A DNA stretch of 64,000 nt, taken from assembly GCA_045629585.1 (NCBI GenBank), contig JAZQRM010000056.1:30900-94899 (forward strand), written 5' to 3'. Shown one piece after another: positions 9,201-17,628 of the stretch. This stretch comes from Taishania sp045629585. GTDB lineage: Bacteria; Bacteroidota; Bacteroidia; Flavobacteriales_D; Crocinitomicaceae. The position numbers and the translations under genes are program-made. The notes beneath the pieces are model-generated. The model did not search any database. It worked only from the letters and a program-made list of their open reading frames with translations, and was not told the DNA's origin. Numbering within the stretch: position 1 is the first letter of the stretch; each line of letters starts with the position of its first letter.

Positions 9201-10086
9201 TCATAAAAATCAAAGGAATACTTGCTTTCCGATAAAAAAGAAAAAGAATAAAAAGGATAAGTGCAACACTAATACTAACGGTAAGAATCGTGTCCTTTTG
9301 AATTTGTTGTTCATTCTCTACTGCAATTTGAAAAGTCCCAAACCCTTCTAAATGAGCATTTGAATAGGATGAATTAAACTCGTTTTGAACACTTTGTAAA
9401 AGTGCATTTGCATCCTTTGAACAGCTACTTTGACCTTGCGCACAATTTAATTCAGCAAAGAAAAACAAGCGTTTGTAGTCTGCACTATAAACCAAACCAT
9501 CTTCGACAATATAATTGGGTGATTTTGAATTATCGGCAACTGCAGCTAGCCCCTTAGAAGAAAAAGCGAAGGGGTCTTGCGAATAATACGAAGCATAAAA
9601 AAAACCTTTAGCTCCTGATAAATCCTCTTTAATCCTTTTTAATTGCTTTTGAATAGAATCTTTTGAACCATAAGTCTGCGAAAAAGATTGATAATCCAAT
9701 GAATCCACCCCTGTAATCATCGCCCGCTGCAGGTAGTTAATTAAGGCACCCTGATCAATTGTTCTTTGAATGGTAAAATCTTTGAAATAATCACCTCGTG
9801 ACTGAAAAATCTGCACTACAGATTCCATCATGGCTAAGCTACTATCTGGTGATTCTTGGGCCTGGATCGAAAATACAACTTGTTTGGTAAAAGAATTTTC
9901 ATTCATTATCGCAGAAAAATCTGCGTAATCCTTTCCTGATGGAAAAATATCATATATATTAGAAGTAATATGTATGCGTCGTAAACCATTGACACTTATA
10001 GCGACAAAAAGGAAGAGTAATAAATAAAAGAGAACGCTGTGCCTTAAAAAGAAAGTAACGATTCTAGCACATATCCTACCCAACAT
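6274..10086 (-). CDS. MMPL/RND-type exporter fused to a 1-acylglycerol-3-phosphate acyltransferase and a SAM methyltransferase
   Basis: This very long protein (1270 residues) joins three modules. Residues 1 to about 800 form an RND/MMPL transporter with two sets of transmembrane helices separated by periplasmic domains and the motif GLGDDYSIFV in the second half. About residues 880-1020 form a PlsC-type acyltransferase with NHSSFID (HxxxxD, near residue 890) and FPEGTRS (near 960). About residues 1085-1260 form a class I methyltransferase with glycine-rich motif YDLGAGLGYLDFLL (near 1100). Separate homologues of all three occur in aryl-polyene loci, so the fusion fits lipid-linked pigment assembly and export. 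It begins the leftward arm, diverging from the ammonia-lyase gene across a 215-nt gap. Confidence 0.88.
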   Translation of the reverse strand: MLGRICARIVTFFLRHSVLFYLLLFLFVAISVNGLRRIHITSNIYDIFPSGKDYADFSAIMNENSFTKQVVFSIQAQESPDSSLAMMESVVQIFQSRGDYFKDFTIQRTIDQGALINYLQRAMITGVDSLDYQSFSQTYGSKDSIQKQLKRIKEDLSGAKGFFYASYYSQDPFAFSSKGLAAVADNSKSPNYIVEDGLVYSADYKRLFFFAELNCAQGQSSCSKDANALLQSVQNEFNSSYSNAHLEGFGTFQIAVENEQQIQKDTILTVSISVALILFILFLFYRKASIPLIFMIPCFFGILFGLGFVGYFQPHINGISIATASVLLGIVLDYSFHFFTHLKHSKSIINTVKDISFPMLVGSFTTVGAFASLMFTNSAILQNFGLIALVTLLGAALFTIIGLPVILTTLKFSFPEEQTAERNTPRWIPKILTLIIALGSLFFLVQNEQMRFDGDINNLAYHPTYLQEKETEFTGITPTKQKKVYLFSKGKTMEEAQVVNRQLAEVLKEKKEEYTIAEMVSTAPYLIPEVEWSQKYAEWQTFWAHNNSVLDDFREESEKLGFTDAAFNPFYDFIADKGEVVAEGSEFVTQLGMNNLVHNGNGQNSIITILVLDKEHLSALKEEIKINLGSDVFVMDISDLSAQFLVSLKDDFNYLLFFSSALVFFSLLVIYGRLELSLFAFAPMALSWLWILSGGYYLGLEFNFVNILIVTFIFGLGDDYSIFVTDGLLNKSRYGTNQLASYKQAIILSGITTIIGTGILVLAKHPAIQSVGGLSILGIGLIMIMTLAVQPYVFNYLVIRRKEKGLGPITIVNFIFSILLFSYFFIFCFLSFVLLLFLLVLPIKKMKKQYILNYTIYLVAKSIINCYPRVRYLEIDRFNYKDGIGKIVIANHSSFIDILAMLSISPKAVILVKDWVYNSPVFGPCIRYAGYLYVGDGSEKNLERVREKLANGYSVIIFPEGTRSADGQIGRFHKGAFHLAKSLNCPIQPVVLIGLNWVNPKNDIMINPGYFYMKYLPVIDPTEFGSYQEITKCAQSQMRLNLQQGLIEQTSTQFWKQAILRNYLLKGPVLEWYVRIKYKLEASNFIYYNQLIGSRSRIYDLGAGLGYLDFLLHYANIERQITAIDADEEKILTAANGIYDVRRLNFVCQDILKYNYEAADVFIINDVLHYLPKLEQEQLLSKLVDLLNPNGIIILRDGVAGIASTKNTKRSEVWSTKIIGFNKVANQMEFLSKEELFVFAKKHSLILEDQSHSKVTSNHLFVFRKDEFTV

Positions 10087-10301
10087 GATTTACTGTAATT
10101 AATAAAAAAAAAAACGAAAGTAATCAATTAACCGTTTCTCTCTTTCAATAAATTTAAGTTTCAATATATATTTCATCAGATTTAACTGCTCTATTTTTCT
10201 AAAATACAGTAAATTCGCTAAAAATTACGTTCATCTTCACCCTATCCTACCGCAAAATGTAGGCTCCATAAGATTTACGTTTTCACTAAATTACACGTTG
10301 A

Positions 10302-11807
10302 ATGACTTTAGACGAACTGGAGAGCATTGCATTAAAACAAATGCAGTTAGAGATTACTGATGAAAAATTAGACCATTTAGAAAAATCACATCAATTCTTG
10401 AGACATTTTTCAAATGACAAAATCATTTACGGTATAAACACTGGTTTTGGACCAATGGCACAGTTTAAGATAGAACAAAGCCAACTTCAAGAGCTGCAGT
10501 ACAATCTAATCAAAAGCCATTCTTCCGGTCTGGGTAATGTCTTACCGAAGACTGAAGCTCGAGCTGTAATGCTAGCAAGGGTTAACAATTTTTTACAAGG
10601 AAACTCTGGCATTAGCACACCTGTCATTCTTAAATTACAAGAATTTCTAAACAAAGACATAACGCCAGAAATATTTGAACATGGAAGTGTCGGTGCATCT
10701 GGTGATTTAGTACAATTGGCTCACCTTGGTTTAAACCTAATTGGTGAAGGATATGTGTACATTAACGATGTACGAACACCAACTAAAGAAGCCTTTGCAA
10801 CGCTAAATATAGAGCCGCTAGTTTTACAATTAAGAGACGGTCTGGGACTAATGAATGGTACATCCTGCATGACTGGAATAAGCGCTATAAATTTAATCTA
10901 TTCAAAAAAACTTTTAAATTGGTCCGTTTTAACATCTTCAATTCTCAATGAAATTATTGAAGCCTATGACGACTCATTCTCGGTCGGATTAAACTCCGTG
11001 AAAAAACATAAGGGTCAAGCTTGGATAGCAAACCAAATGCGTGAAATATTATTCGATTCAACGCTTATCCAAAGCAGAAATGAATTGTTTAAAAATGATT
11101 TGGATGCATTACCTGCAGAAATAAAGAAAAAAGTACAAGAATATTATTCCATCCGATGCGTCCCTCAGATCCTTGGACCTGTAAAGGACACTTTAGATTT
11201 TGCCCAACAAGTCATTGAGGATGAACTAAATTCAACTAACGACAATCCTATTGTTCACCTTGAAGAACAAAATGTTTTCCATGGCGGAAACTTTCACGGT
11301 GATTATATTTCGTTGGAAATGGATAAGGTTAAAATGGTTATCACCAAAATGACCATGTTGGCAGAACGTCAATTAAACTTTTTACTCAATCATAAAATCA
11401 ACGAACAATTCCCTCCGTTTTTGAACAAAGAAACATTGGGTTTAAATTTTGGAATTCAAGGAATGCAGTTTACTGCAACTTCCACAACAGCTGAATCTCA
11501 AATGCTGTCAAATCCTATGTATGTACATAGTATCCCCAATAACAACGACAATCAAGACATTGTTTCAATGGGGACAAATAGCGCAGTTATTACAAGAAAA
11601 GTCATTGATAACGGATACCAAGTTATGGCCATTCATTGCATTGCGCTGGCTCAAGCTATGGACTTTATTCCAATTGAAAAACAATTGAAATTTAGTGCAA
11701 AAACTAAGGCATTTTATACTGCAATACGTGCTATCATTCCAACAATTAACAAGGATGAACCACAATTTGAACGTATGCAATTAGTTGTTGATTATTTAAG
11801 AAAATAA
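10302..11807 (+). CDS. Tyrosine ammonia-lyase of the flexirubin pathway
   Basis: A 501-residue member of the MIO aromatic ammonia-lyase family. Ala132-Ser133-Gly134 (GASGD) should cyclise into the MIO cofactor. YGINTGFGP near residue 43 provides the catalytic Tyr loop, and NDNPI and QFTATSTTAESQ are further active-site segments. The substrate-selecting region reads LQYNLIKSHSSGLG, close to the corresponding segment of the characterised F. johnsoniae tyrosine ammonia-lyase, and the late block MYVHSIPNNNDNQDIVSMG also matches what I recall of that enzyme. It should convert L-tyrosine to 4-coumarate, the starter of flexirubin. A histidase cannot be excluded by sequence alone, but context and motifs favour tyrosine. 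Its stop overlaps the fabG start. Confidence 0.9.
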   Translation: MTLDELESIALKQMQLEITDEKLDHLEKSHQFLRHFSNDKIIYGINTGFGPMAQFKIEQSQLQELQYNLIKSHSSGLGNVLPKTEARAVMLARVNNFLQGNSGISTPVILKLQEFLNKDITPEIFEHGSVGASGDLVQLAHLGLNLIGEGYVYINDVRTPTKEAFATLNIEPLVLQLRDGLGLMNGTSCMTGISAINLIYSKKLLNWSVLTSSILNEIIEAYDDSFSVGLNSVKKHKGQAWIANQMREILFDSTLIQSRNELFKNDLDALPAEIKKKVQEYYSIRCVPQILGPVKDTLDFAQQVIEDELNSTNDNPIVHLEEQNVFHGGNFHGDYISLEMDKVKMVITKMTMLAERQLNFLLNHKINEQFPPFLNKETLGLNFGIQGMQFTATSTTAESQMLSNPMYVHSIPNNNDNQDIVSMGTNSAVITRKVIDNGYQVMAIHCIALAQAMDFIPIEKQLKFSAKTKAFYTAIRAIIPTINKDEPQFERMQLVVDYLRK

Positions 11808-12544
11808 TGAAAAAGAAAGTAGCATTAGTAACAGGAGCTTCAAGAGGGTTAGGGAAAGCAATTGCACAACAATTAGCGCAAGATCTAAACTACCACATTA
11901 TTATAAATTATGCGGGAAACAAAACCGCTGCTGAGGACACCCTACAATCAATTATCAACAAAGGAGGATCAGCTGAATTACTCCAATTTGATGTGAAAAA
12001 CACTGCCGAAGTAACCGATAAAATTAACCTTTGGCATCAAAACAATCCAGATGCAATTATTGAAGTTCTTGTAAATAATGCTGGAATAACAAGAGATAAT
12101 TTATTTCCTCTTATTAGCGAAAAGGATTGGGATGATGTTCTGAATACAAGTGTAAAAGGTATGTACAATTGTACGCAAGCAGTTATCTCAAAGATGTTGA
12201 GAAATAGATACGGTCGAATCATTAATATAGCATCATTAAGCGGCTTAAAAGGAAACCCTGGTCAAACCAATTACTCCGCTGCAAAAGGCGCAATGATAGC
12301 CTCCACGAAAGCACTTTCTCAAGAAATAGCTAAAAGAAATATTACTGTAAATGCAGTAGCACCCGGTTTCATCGAATCGGATATGACTGCTGAACTTGAT
12401 CAAGATAATTTAAAGAAATTTGTTCCTGCTAATCGATTTGGAAAAGCAGATGAAGTCGCTCATTTGGTAAGCTTCTTAGCATCAAATAAAGCGAGTTACA
12501 TCACAGGTGAAGTAATTAATATAAATGGAGGTTTATACGCTTAA
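11807..12544 (+). CDS. 3-oxoacyl-ACP reductase (FabG-like), pigment locus
   Basis: A 245-residue short-chain dehydrogenase. It has the NADPH motif TGASRGLGKA at about residues 9-18, NNAGITRDN in the middle, and the catalytic Ser-Tyr-Lys set in IINIASLSGLKGNPGQTNYSAAKGA, with the C-terminal AYITGEVI-type segment seen as SYITGEVININGG. It should reduce the beta-keto group during each round of polyene extension. The start overlaps the stop of the ammonia-lyase gene by 1 nt, and the stop overlaps the next ketosynthase start by 1 nt, so translation is tightly coupled. Confidence 0.92.
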   Translation: MKKKVALVTGASRGLGKAIAQQLAQDLNYHIIINYAGNKTAAEDTLQSIINKGGSAELLQFDVKNTAEVTDKINLWHQNNPDAIIEVLVNNAGITRDNLFPLISEKDWDDVLNTSVKGMYNCTQAVISKMLRNRYGRIINIASLSGLKGNPGQTNYSAAKGAMIASTKALSQEIAKRNITVNAVAPGFIESDMTAELDQDNLKKFVPANRFGKADEVAHLVSFLASNKASYITGEVININGGLYA

Positions 12545-13767
12545 TGGAAAATCGTGTAGTGATAACTGGAATCGGATTGTACTCTTGCTTGGGACTAAAT
12601 CAAGAAGACGTGTCCAAAAGCTTATTCAAAGGAAATAGTGGAATCATTTATGACGCTATTCGAAAGGAAATGGGATTCCGATCTGCGTTAACTGGATTTG
12701 TTCCAGACCCAGACTTAAAACCTTTTTTAGGCCGACGTGAAAGAATAGGAATGCACCAACCCGCAATGTTTGCCTATATGTCAACAAAAGAGGCTTTAAC
12801 TCAAGCGAACATAGATATAGATTATTTAGATAAAAACGAAACAGGAATCATCTTTGGCAATGATTCAACAGCAGGTGCTGTCGTTTCAACAACAGATAAA
12901 TTTAGAGACCGAAAAGATACAACATTAATTGGAAGTGGTGACATTTTTCAGAACATGAATTGTACTGTAAATATGAACCTTTCAACGATCTATAAATTAA
13001 AAGGAATAAATATTACTCTTTCAGCAGCATGCGCATCAGGTTCGCATTCCATTGGAATGGGCTATTTACTAATAAAACAAGGCTTGCAGGAACGTGTAAT
13101 CTGTGGTGGTGCACAAGAAATAAACCCCTTTGCAATGGCAAGTTTTGACGGTTTAGGAACTTTCTCTACCCGTGAATCTGAACCCACAAAGGCTTCTCGA
13201 CCGTTTGACAACGCTAGAGATGGATTGATACCATCTGGAGGAGCAGCAACTTTAATTCTAGAATCTTTAGAAAGCGCACAAAAAAGAGGTGCCAAAATCC
13301 TTGCTGAAGTAGTTGGATACGGATTTTCAAGTAATGGAGAACATATTTCGAATCCAAATATAGATGGTCAACACCGTTCTTTGCAAATGGCATTAAAACA
13401 AGCAAATATAAATGCTTCTGAAATCGATTATATTAATGCTCATGCAACTTCTACACCAATTGGAGATTCTACTGAAGCACAAGCAATATTTGACGTCTTT
13501 GGTTCAGAAACGCCTGTAAGTTCAACAAAAAGTATGACAGGGCACGAATGTTGGATGGCAGGCGCAAGCGAAGTGGCCTACTCTATTCTAATGATGCAAA
13601 ATGATTTTATCGCACCAAACATAAATTTTGAAAATCCTGATGTTTTTTCAAGAAGAATAAACATAATGGACCAAACCAAAATACAAAATTTAGACTGTAT
13701 ATTATCAAATTCTTTTGGTTTCGGTGGAACAAATTCATCATTAATCATAAAAAAACTTAAATTTTGA
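12544..13767 (+). CDS. Beta-ketoacyl-ACP synthase (FabF/KSII-type), pigment locus
   Basis: A 407-residue condensing enzyme with a complete Cys-His-His triad: Cys163 in SAACASGSHS, His300 in NAHATSTPIGD, and His334 in SMTGHECWMAGASE. It ends with the usual SFGFGGTNSSLI motif. In the type II aryl-polyene synthase it should carry out decarboxylative chain elongation on the ACP-bound starter. The normal KS lysine before the second His (STKSMTGH) is present. It lies between fabG and an acyl carrier protein in a compact operon. Which of the three active ketosynthases here starts and which extends cannot be told from sequence. Confidence 0.92.
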   Translation: MENRVVITGIGLYSCLGLNQEDVSKSLFKGNSGIIYDAIRKEMGFRSALTGFVPDPDLKPFLGRRERIGMHQPAMFAYMSTKEALTQANIDIDYLDKNETGIIFGNDSTAGAVVSTTDKFRDRKDTTLIGSGDIFQNMNCTVNMNLSTIYKLKGINITLSAACASGSHSIGMGYLLIKQGLQERVICGGAQEINPFAMASFDGLGTFSTRESEPTKASRPFDNARDGLIPSGGAATLILESLESAQKRGAKILAEVVGYGFSSNGEHISNPNIDGQHRSLQMALKQANINASEIDYINAHATSTPIGDSTEAQAIFDVFGSETPVSSTKSMTGHECWMAGASEVAYSILMMQNDFIAPNINFENPDVFSRRINIMDQTKIQNLDCILSNSFGFGGTNSSLIIKKLKF

Positions 13768-13781
13768 TTTATTTTGCAATT

Positions 13782-14024
13782 ATGAATCGGGAAGAAATTA
13801 TAAAAACGACAAAGAAATTCTTATCAGAAGAATTTGAAATTGATGAAAGTGAAATCGTAGCAGAAAACAACTTACATAAAACGCTGGATCTAGATAGCCT
13901 AGATTACGTAGACTTAGTTGTTATTATAGAGGAAAACTTTGGCTTCAAACCAACATCTGACGACTTTAAGTCTATTCAGACATTTGAAGAATTCTACGAC
14001 TTAGTAGCTTCAAAAATTAGTTAA
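13782..14024 (+). CDS. Acyl carrier protein, pigment locus (first copy)
   Basis: An 80-residue acidic helical protein with the phosphopantetheine site LDLDSLDYVDL, modified serine Ser39. The ATG at 13782 was chosen because the protein then begins MNREEIIKTTKKF as in other ACPs; the longer reading from 13764 would overlap the ketosynthase. It should carry the growing acyl chain. A second, different ACP is encoded at 17374, so the locus may separate starter handling from elongation. Confidence 0.92.
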   Translation: MNREEIIKTTKKFLSEEFEIDESEIVAENNLHKTLDLDSLDYVDLVVIIEENFGFKPTSDDFKSIQTFEEFYDLVASKIS

Positions 14025-14034
14025 TCAAATTCTT

Positions 14035-14913
14035 ATGAATCAAAAGTGGAACGGTAAATCCAAAGGTAAAGCTTGGGGCTACCGTTTTTTTATAAAAACG
14101 ATCCACCTTTTTGGAGTTGAAATTGCGTATTTTTTTGCCGCAATAGTATCCTTCTTTTACGTCATCTTTGCTGCAAAGGAAAGAAAGGCTTTAATGCAAT
14201 TTTTTCGTATAGGAATGGGAGCTAAAACCTCAAAAGCTTTTTTTTCAACCATTGAAACTTTTTACAATTTTTCAACTGTAATTATCGATCGATTTGCCTT
14301 GCGATCCAGTAGGAAAAATGAATTTAAACATACGTTTAAAAACATGAACTACCTCGTTGAAATGGATAAAGCTGGAAAAGGAGGTTTTCTCATTTCTGGA
14401 CATGTAGGTAATTGGGAAAATGCCGCTGACATGCTAGAAGGTCAAATACAACACAAAACAAATGTCTTGATGTTGGACGCCGAAGTCGAAAAAATCAAAG
14501 AGGTTATCGCTGAAAATTCCGAAGAAAACAAATTCAATATCATACCGATCAAAAACGATCTATCTCACGTAATTGCCATTCATCAAGCACTCAAAAAAGG
14601 TGAATTAATCGCATTACATGCCGATCGAATAATGAATACGGATAAAGCTTATGAATTGCCTTTCTTAAAGGGAACTGCTCGATTTCCTAGTGGACCGTTT
14701 ATTATGGCATTTAAGTTCAAGGCACCCGTAACTTTTGTTTTTGCATCTAAAGGTGGGAATAAAACCTATAATTTGAGTTGTACACTTCCTGTAACCGGAG
14801 GTGTAGAGGTGAAAACTCCCGAAGAATTAGCTCAACTTTATGTAAATCGCCTGCAAGAAGAAGTGAAAAATCACCCTACTCAATGGTTTAACTTTTATGA
14901 ATACTTTGTATAA
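14035..14913 (+). CDS. LpxL/HtrB-like lipid acyltransferase, pigment locus
   Basis: A 292-residue member of the lipid A late-acyltransferase superfamily. It has an N-terminal membrane helix (about residues 20-50), the active-site block ISGHVGNWENAADML (HxxxxE, near residue 122), a second conserved stretch LIALHADRIMN, and FPSGPFIMAFKFKAPV. In aryl-polyene loci such enzymes are thought to attach the polyene or a fatty acid to the lipid scaffold at the inner membrane. It overlaps the next gene by 17 nt. The substrate is inferred from context only. Confidence 0.85.
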   Translation: MNQKWNGKSKGKAWGYRFFIKTIHLFGVEIAYFFAAIVSFFYVIFAAKERKALMQFFRIGMGAKTSKAFFSTIETFYNFSTVIIDRFALRSSRKNEFKHTFKNMNYLVEMDKAGKGGFLISGHVGNWENAADMLEGQIQHKTNVLMLDAEVEKIKEVIAENSEENKFNIIPIKNDLSHVIAIHQALKKGELIALHADRIMNTDKAYELPFLKGTARFPSGPFIMAFKFKAPVTFVFASKGGNKTYNLSCTLPVTGGVEVKTPEELAQLYVNRLQEEVKNHPTQWFNFYEYFV

Positions 14914-15322
14914 TCACTATTCTATAACGGACTTTATCCCACAACGCGCGCCATTCATTATGGTGGATAAGGTGATCGTTTGTGAGGAAAAGCTTTTCAA
15001 AACTACTTTTGAAGTAAAGGAAGACAATCTTTTTCTCGAAAAAGGAATTCTTTCAGAATCGGCAATTCTTGAAAATATAGCACAAACATGCGCGGCTGGA
15101 ATGGGTTGTTACTCAAAAATGAACACAAAAGAGGAAGTGAAAACAGGTTTTATTGGTTCAATCAATAAGGTCGAAGTATTTGCCCCAGCACATTCCGGTG
15201 ATACGATTCACACGGAAGTAACTATTTTACAACAGTTAGGAAACATTTTCTTAATTGAAGGGATTGCAAAAACAGAAAAAAATCAAGTATTGGTAAAATG
15301 TCAAATGAAAATTGTAGCATGA
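14897..15322 (+). CDS. Hotdog-fold dehydratase-like protein (FabZ/ApeP type) without the catalytic histidine
   Basis: A 141-residue hotdog protein beginning with a FabZ-like segment (PQRAPFIMVDKV in place of PHRYPFLLVDRV) and retaining the glutamate-containing helix ILENIAQT. The GHFP segment that carries the catalytic His in FabZ-type dehydratases reads NLFLEKG here, so that residue is absent. In aryl-polyene systems two dehydratase-like subunits (ApeI and ApeP) are reported to work as a pair. This protein would be the ApeP-like partner of the His-containing protein at 24077. The role is an inference. Confidence 0.72.
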   Translation: MNTLYNHYSITDFIPQRAPFIMVDKVIVCEEKLFKTTFEVKEDNLFLEKGILSESAILENIAQTCAAGMGCYSKMNTKEEVKTGFIGSINKVEVFAPAHSGDTIHTEVTILQQLGNIFLIEGIAKTEKNQVLVKCQMKIVA

Positions 15323-15753
15323 GAAAAATACTAAAACACAGAATTGAAATCCCAATTCGTTTTAGTGAAACGGATGCTATGGGTGTCGTATGGCATGGAA
15401 ATTATCTTAAATTTTTTGAAGACGCGCGCGAACAATTTGGAAAAGCTTTTAAATTACATTATCTAGATATGTTTAATCAAGGTGTACTTACTCCAATTGT
15501 ACATTCTGAACTTTTTCATAAATCATCTCTGTATTATGGAGATGTCGCAATAGTGGAAAGTAGCTTTGTGTATCAAGCGGCCGCAAAAATTAAATTTGAA
15601 TTCGAAATAATCAGTAAAAAAACAGGGCTTTTAGCTGCTCATGGATCTACAACACAAGTGTTCATGGACAATGATAGTCGAGAATTACAATTAAATAAAC
15701 CGGCCTTTTTTGAAGAATGGGAAAAGAATCAAAACTGGCTAGATGTTAAGTAA
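15319..15753 (+). CDS. Acyl-CoA/ACP thioesterase, 4HBT/YbgC-FadM type
   Basis: A 144-residue hotdog thioesterase starting MRKILKHRIEIPIRFSETDAM. The catalytic Asp and following loop DAMGVVWHGNYLKFFEDARE match the DxxGxxxHxxY pattern of 4-hydroxybenzoyl-CoA/FadM-like thioesterases. The start at 15319 gives an ATGA overlap with the preceding stop; a start at 15298 would lie further inside the upstream gene. Such an enzyme could release or proofread acyl intermediates of the pigment pathway. Confidence 0.85.
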   Translation: MRKILKHRIEIPIRFSETDAMGVVWHGNYLKFFEDAREQFGKAFKLHYLDMFNQGVLTPIVHSELFHKSSLYYGDVAIVESSFVYQAAAKIKFEFEIISKKTGLLAAHGSTTQVFMDNDSRELQLNKPAFFEEWEKNQNWLDVK

Positions 15754-16828
15754 TATTTACCTAACATACGGAGCTCTAATAACTCCACTTGGAAACGATA
15801 TCGAAAGTAATTGGAATGCCTTACTTGCGAATCAATCTGGAATAAAATTACATCCAAAAAGTGGTTTTAATCAAGAGGATTTGTACTTGTCTTTATTGGA
15901 TAAAAGAGCTGAATCGGATCGTTATGATTCTCTTCTGAAAAATGCCATTGCTAAAACAATGAATCTTTTTCCAACTATAGATTTTCAATCACAAAGAGTG
16001 GGTTTTATTGTTAGCTCAACTAAAGGAAATTTATGGGTTCTTCCAAATGATCCTTTCGCCTCAACCAAAACAATAATTTCAGAAATTACTGGAAACACCA
16101 ACGTTCCTATCATATTATCAAACGCTTGTATTAGCGGAGTAAGTGCAATAAATATCGCCGCAAATTCGGTCCGCGGAAATCAATTCGATCACGTAGTAGT
16201 TATTGGAATTGATATCATTTGGGATTTTGTGAAATACGGATTTCAATCTTTATATGCGATGAGCCCCGAACCTGTCCGCCCTTTTGACACAGATCGTAAA
16301 GGTGTGAATTTAGGAGAAGCTTGTGCCATCGTAATTGTATCCAATACCATCCTTGAACAACACAGCGCAAAATACCTAGCCGGAACAAGTTCAAACGATG
16401 CCAACCACATTTCAGGTCCTTCAAGAACGGGAGAAGGATTGGTCCGAACGGTCGAACAAAGTGTTTCAAGAGCTGGCATTGAAAAAACATCAATTGACTT
16501 TATATCTGGTCATGGAACAGGAACACTATTTAATGACGAGATGGAATCAATCGCATTTGATCGTTTACAAATAGCGAATAAACCCATTCATAGTTTGAAA
16601 GGGTATTACGGACACACGCTAGGTGCAGCTGGCGTTGTAGAAACCGTAATCGCATTGAAAATGATGGAAGAACAACTGGTCATTTCATCGCTCGGCTATA
16701 CGACATGTGGAACATCAAAACCACTAAATATCATTACCAAAAATCAAGCGTTACCGATCAGACGTGTACTTAAAACTGCATCTGGTTTCGGAGGAGGAAA
16801 TGCTTCTTTATTATTTGAAAAACTATGA
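15743..16828 (+). CDS. Beta-ketoacyl-ACP synthase, pigment locus (second KS)
   Basis: A 361-residue ketosynthase, shorter than FabF (about 410), with the triad Cys129 (SNACISGVSA), His257 (SGHGTGTLFND) and His291 (LKGYYGHTLGAAG), and the C-terminal ASGFGGGNASLL. All catalytic residues are kept, so it should be active. The shortened length mainly reflects a compact N-terminal half. It overlaps the thioesterase stop by 11 nt and shares an ATGA overlap with the next gene. Confidence 0.88.
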   Translation: MLSNIYLTYGALITPLGNDIESNWNALLANQSGIKLHPKSGFNQEDLYLSLLDKRAESDRYDSLLKNAIAKTMNLFPTIDFQSQRVGFIVSSTKGNLWVLPNDPFASTKTIISEITGNTNVPIILSNACISGVSAINIAANSVRGNQFDHVVVIGIDIIWDFVKYGFQSLYAMSPEPVRPFDTDRKGVNLGEACAIVIVSNTILEQHSAKYLAGTSSNDANHISGPSRTGEGLVRTVEQSVSRAGIEKTSIDFISGHGTGTLFNDEMESIAFDRLQIANKPIHSLKGYYGHTLGAAGVVETVIALKMMEEQLVISSLGYTTCGTSKPLNIITKNQALPIRRVLKTASGFGGGNASLLFEKL

Positions 16829-17361
16829 GAATAATTGCCGAAGTACAGCTTTCACAAAAAGGATTAACCTCTAACGGAATTCAAAAAGCTTTTCAAGAAG
16901 AAAATTGGTTAAAAGAAGCTTATATTAATCTGAATACGCCTTATCCTAAATACTACAAAATGGATGTATTGTCAAAAATGGCTTTCATTTGTGTGGAAGA
17001 GTTAAAGCAAACAATCCCAACGGATTGGTGGATAAATGAAAGCATTCCGCAGATTATAGCGAACAAAAATGCAAGTACAAATACGGACTTACAATTCATA
17101 GAAAGTTACACAAACGAAGTACCCAGCCCATCTTTGTTCGTATATACCTTACCCAATATTGTAACCGGTGAATTAGCCATTCGCAACAAATGGTATGGAC
17201 AAAACTGGTTTTTCATCTTAGAGAAACTCGATTGGGAATTTTTGGAACAACAAATTATCCTAAATTTATACGATTATCAAGGATTTGTTATTTGTGGATG
17301 GACAGACATTCATACGGATTTAGCTACCGCAAATGCAACTTTTCGACTAATAGAATTATAA
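16825..17361 (+). CDS. Pigment-locus protein resembling a ketosynthase N-terminal-like domain
   Basis: A 178-residue protein with no catalytic motif I can name. The segment SPSLFVYTLPNIVTGELAIRNKWYG resembles the central strand/helix of the small ketosynthase-like family (Pfam Ketoacyl-synt_2) found in aryl-polyene loci, but it lacks an active-site Cys. It may be a structural partner in the synthase. It is embedded in the operon, overlapping the preceding KS stop by 4 nt and ending 12 nt before the second ACP. Confidence 0.5.
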   Translation: MRIIAEVQLSQKGLTSNGIQKAFQEENWLKEAYINLNTPYPKYYKMDVLSKMAFICVEELKQTIPTDWWINESIPQIIANKNASTNTDLQFIESYTNEVPSPSLFVYTLPNIVTGELAIRNKWYGQNWFFILEKLDWEFLEQQIILNLYDYQGFVICGWTDIHTDLATANATFRLIEL

Positions 17362-17373
17362 CAAAAAGAAAAT

Positions 17374-17628
17374 ATGAGTGAATTAAAAGAGCAATTAAAG
17401 GCTCAAATCATCGAACAATTAAACCTAGAAGACTTAACACCTGAAGATATCGCTGATGACCAACTTCTATTTGCTGAAGATGGATTAGGATTAGATTCCA
17501 TTGATGCTTTAGAATTTATCGTTCTATTAGAATCAAACTATGGATTAAAATTAGCCGATCCTTCACAAGGGAAAGACGTATTTTTAAGCATCAATACACT
17601 AGCAGCATTTATAGAAGCCAATCAATAA
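17374..17628 (+). CDS. Acyl carrier protein, pigment locus (second copy)
   Basis: An 84-residue ACP with the phosphopantetheine-attachment motif LGLDSIDALEF (Ser42) and an acidic composition. It differs from the first ACP of the locus (LDLDSLDYVDL) and has a longer loop before the serine (LLFAEDGLG). The stop overlaps the start of the next ketosynthase by 1 nt, suggesting that this ACP works with the KS/CLF-like pair that follows. Confidence 0.9.
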   Translation: MSELKEQLKAQIIEQLNLEDLTPEDIADDQLLFAEDGLGLDSIDALEFIVLLESNYGLKLADPSQGKDVFLSINTLAAFIEANQ

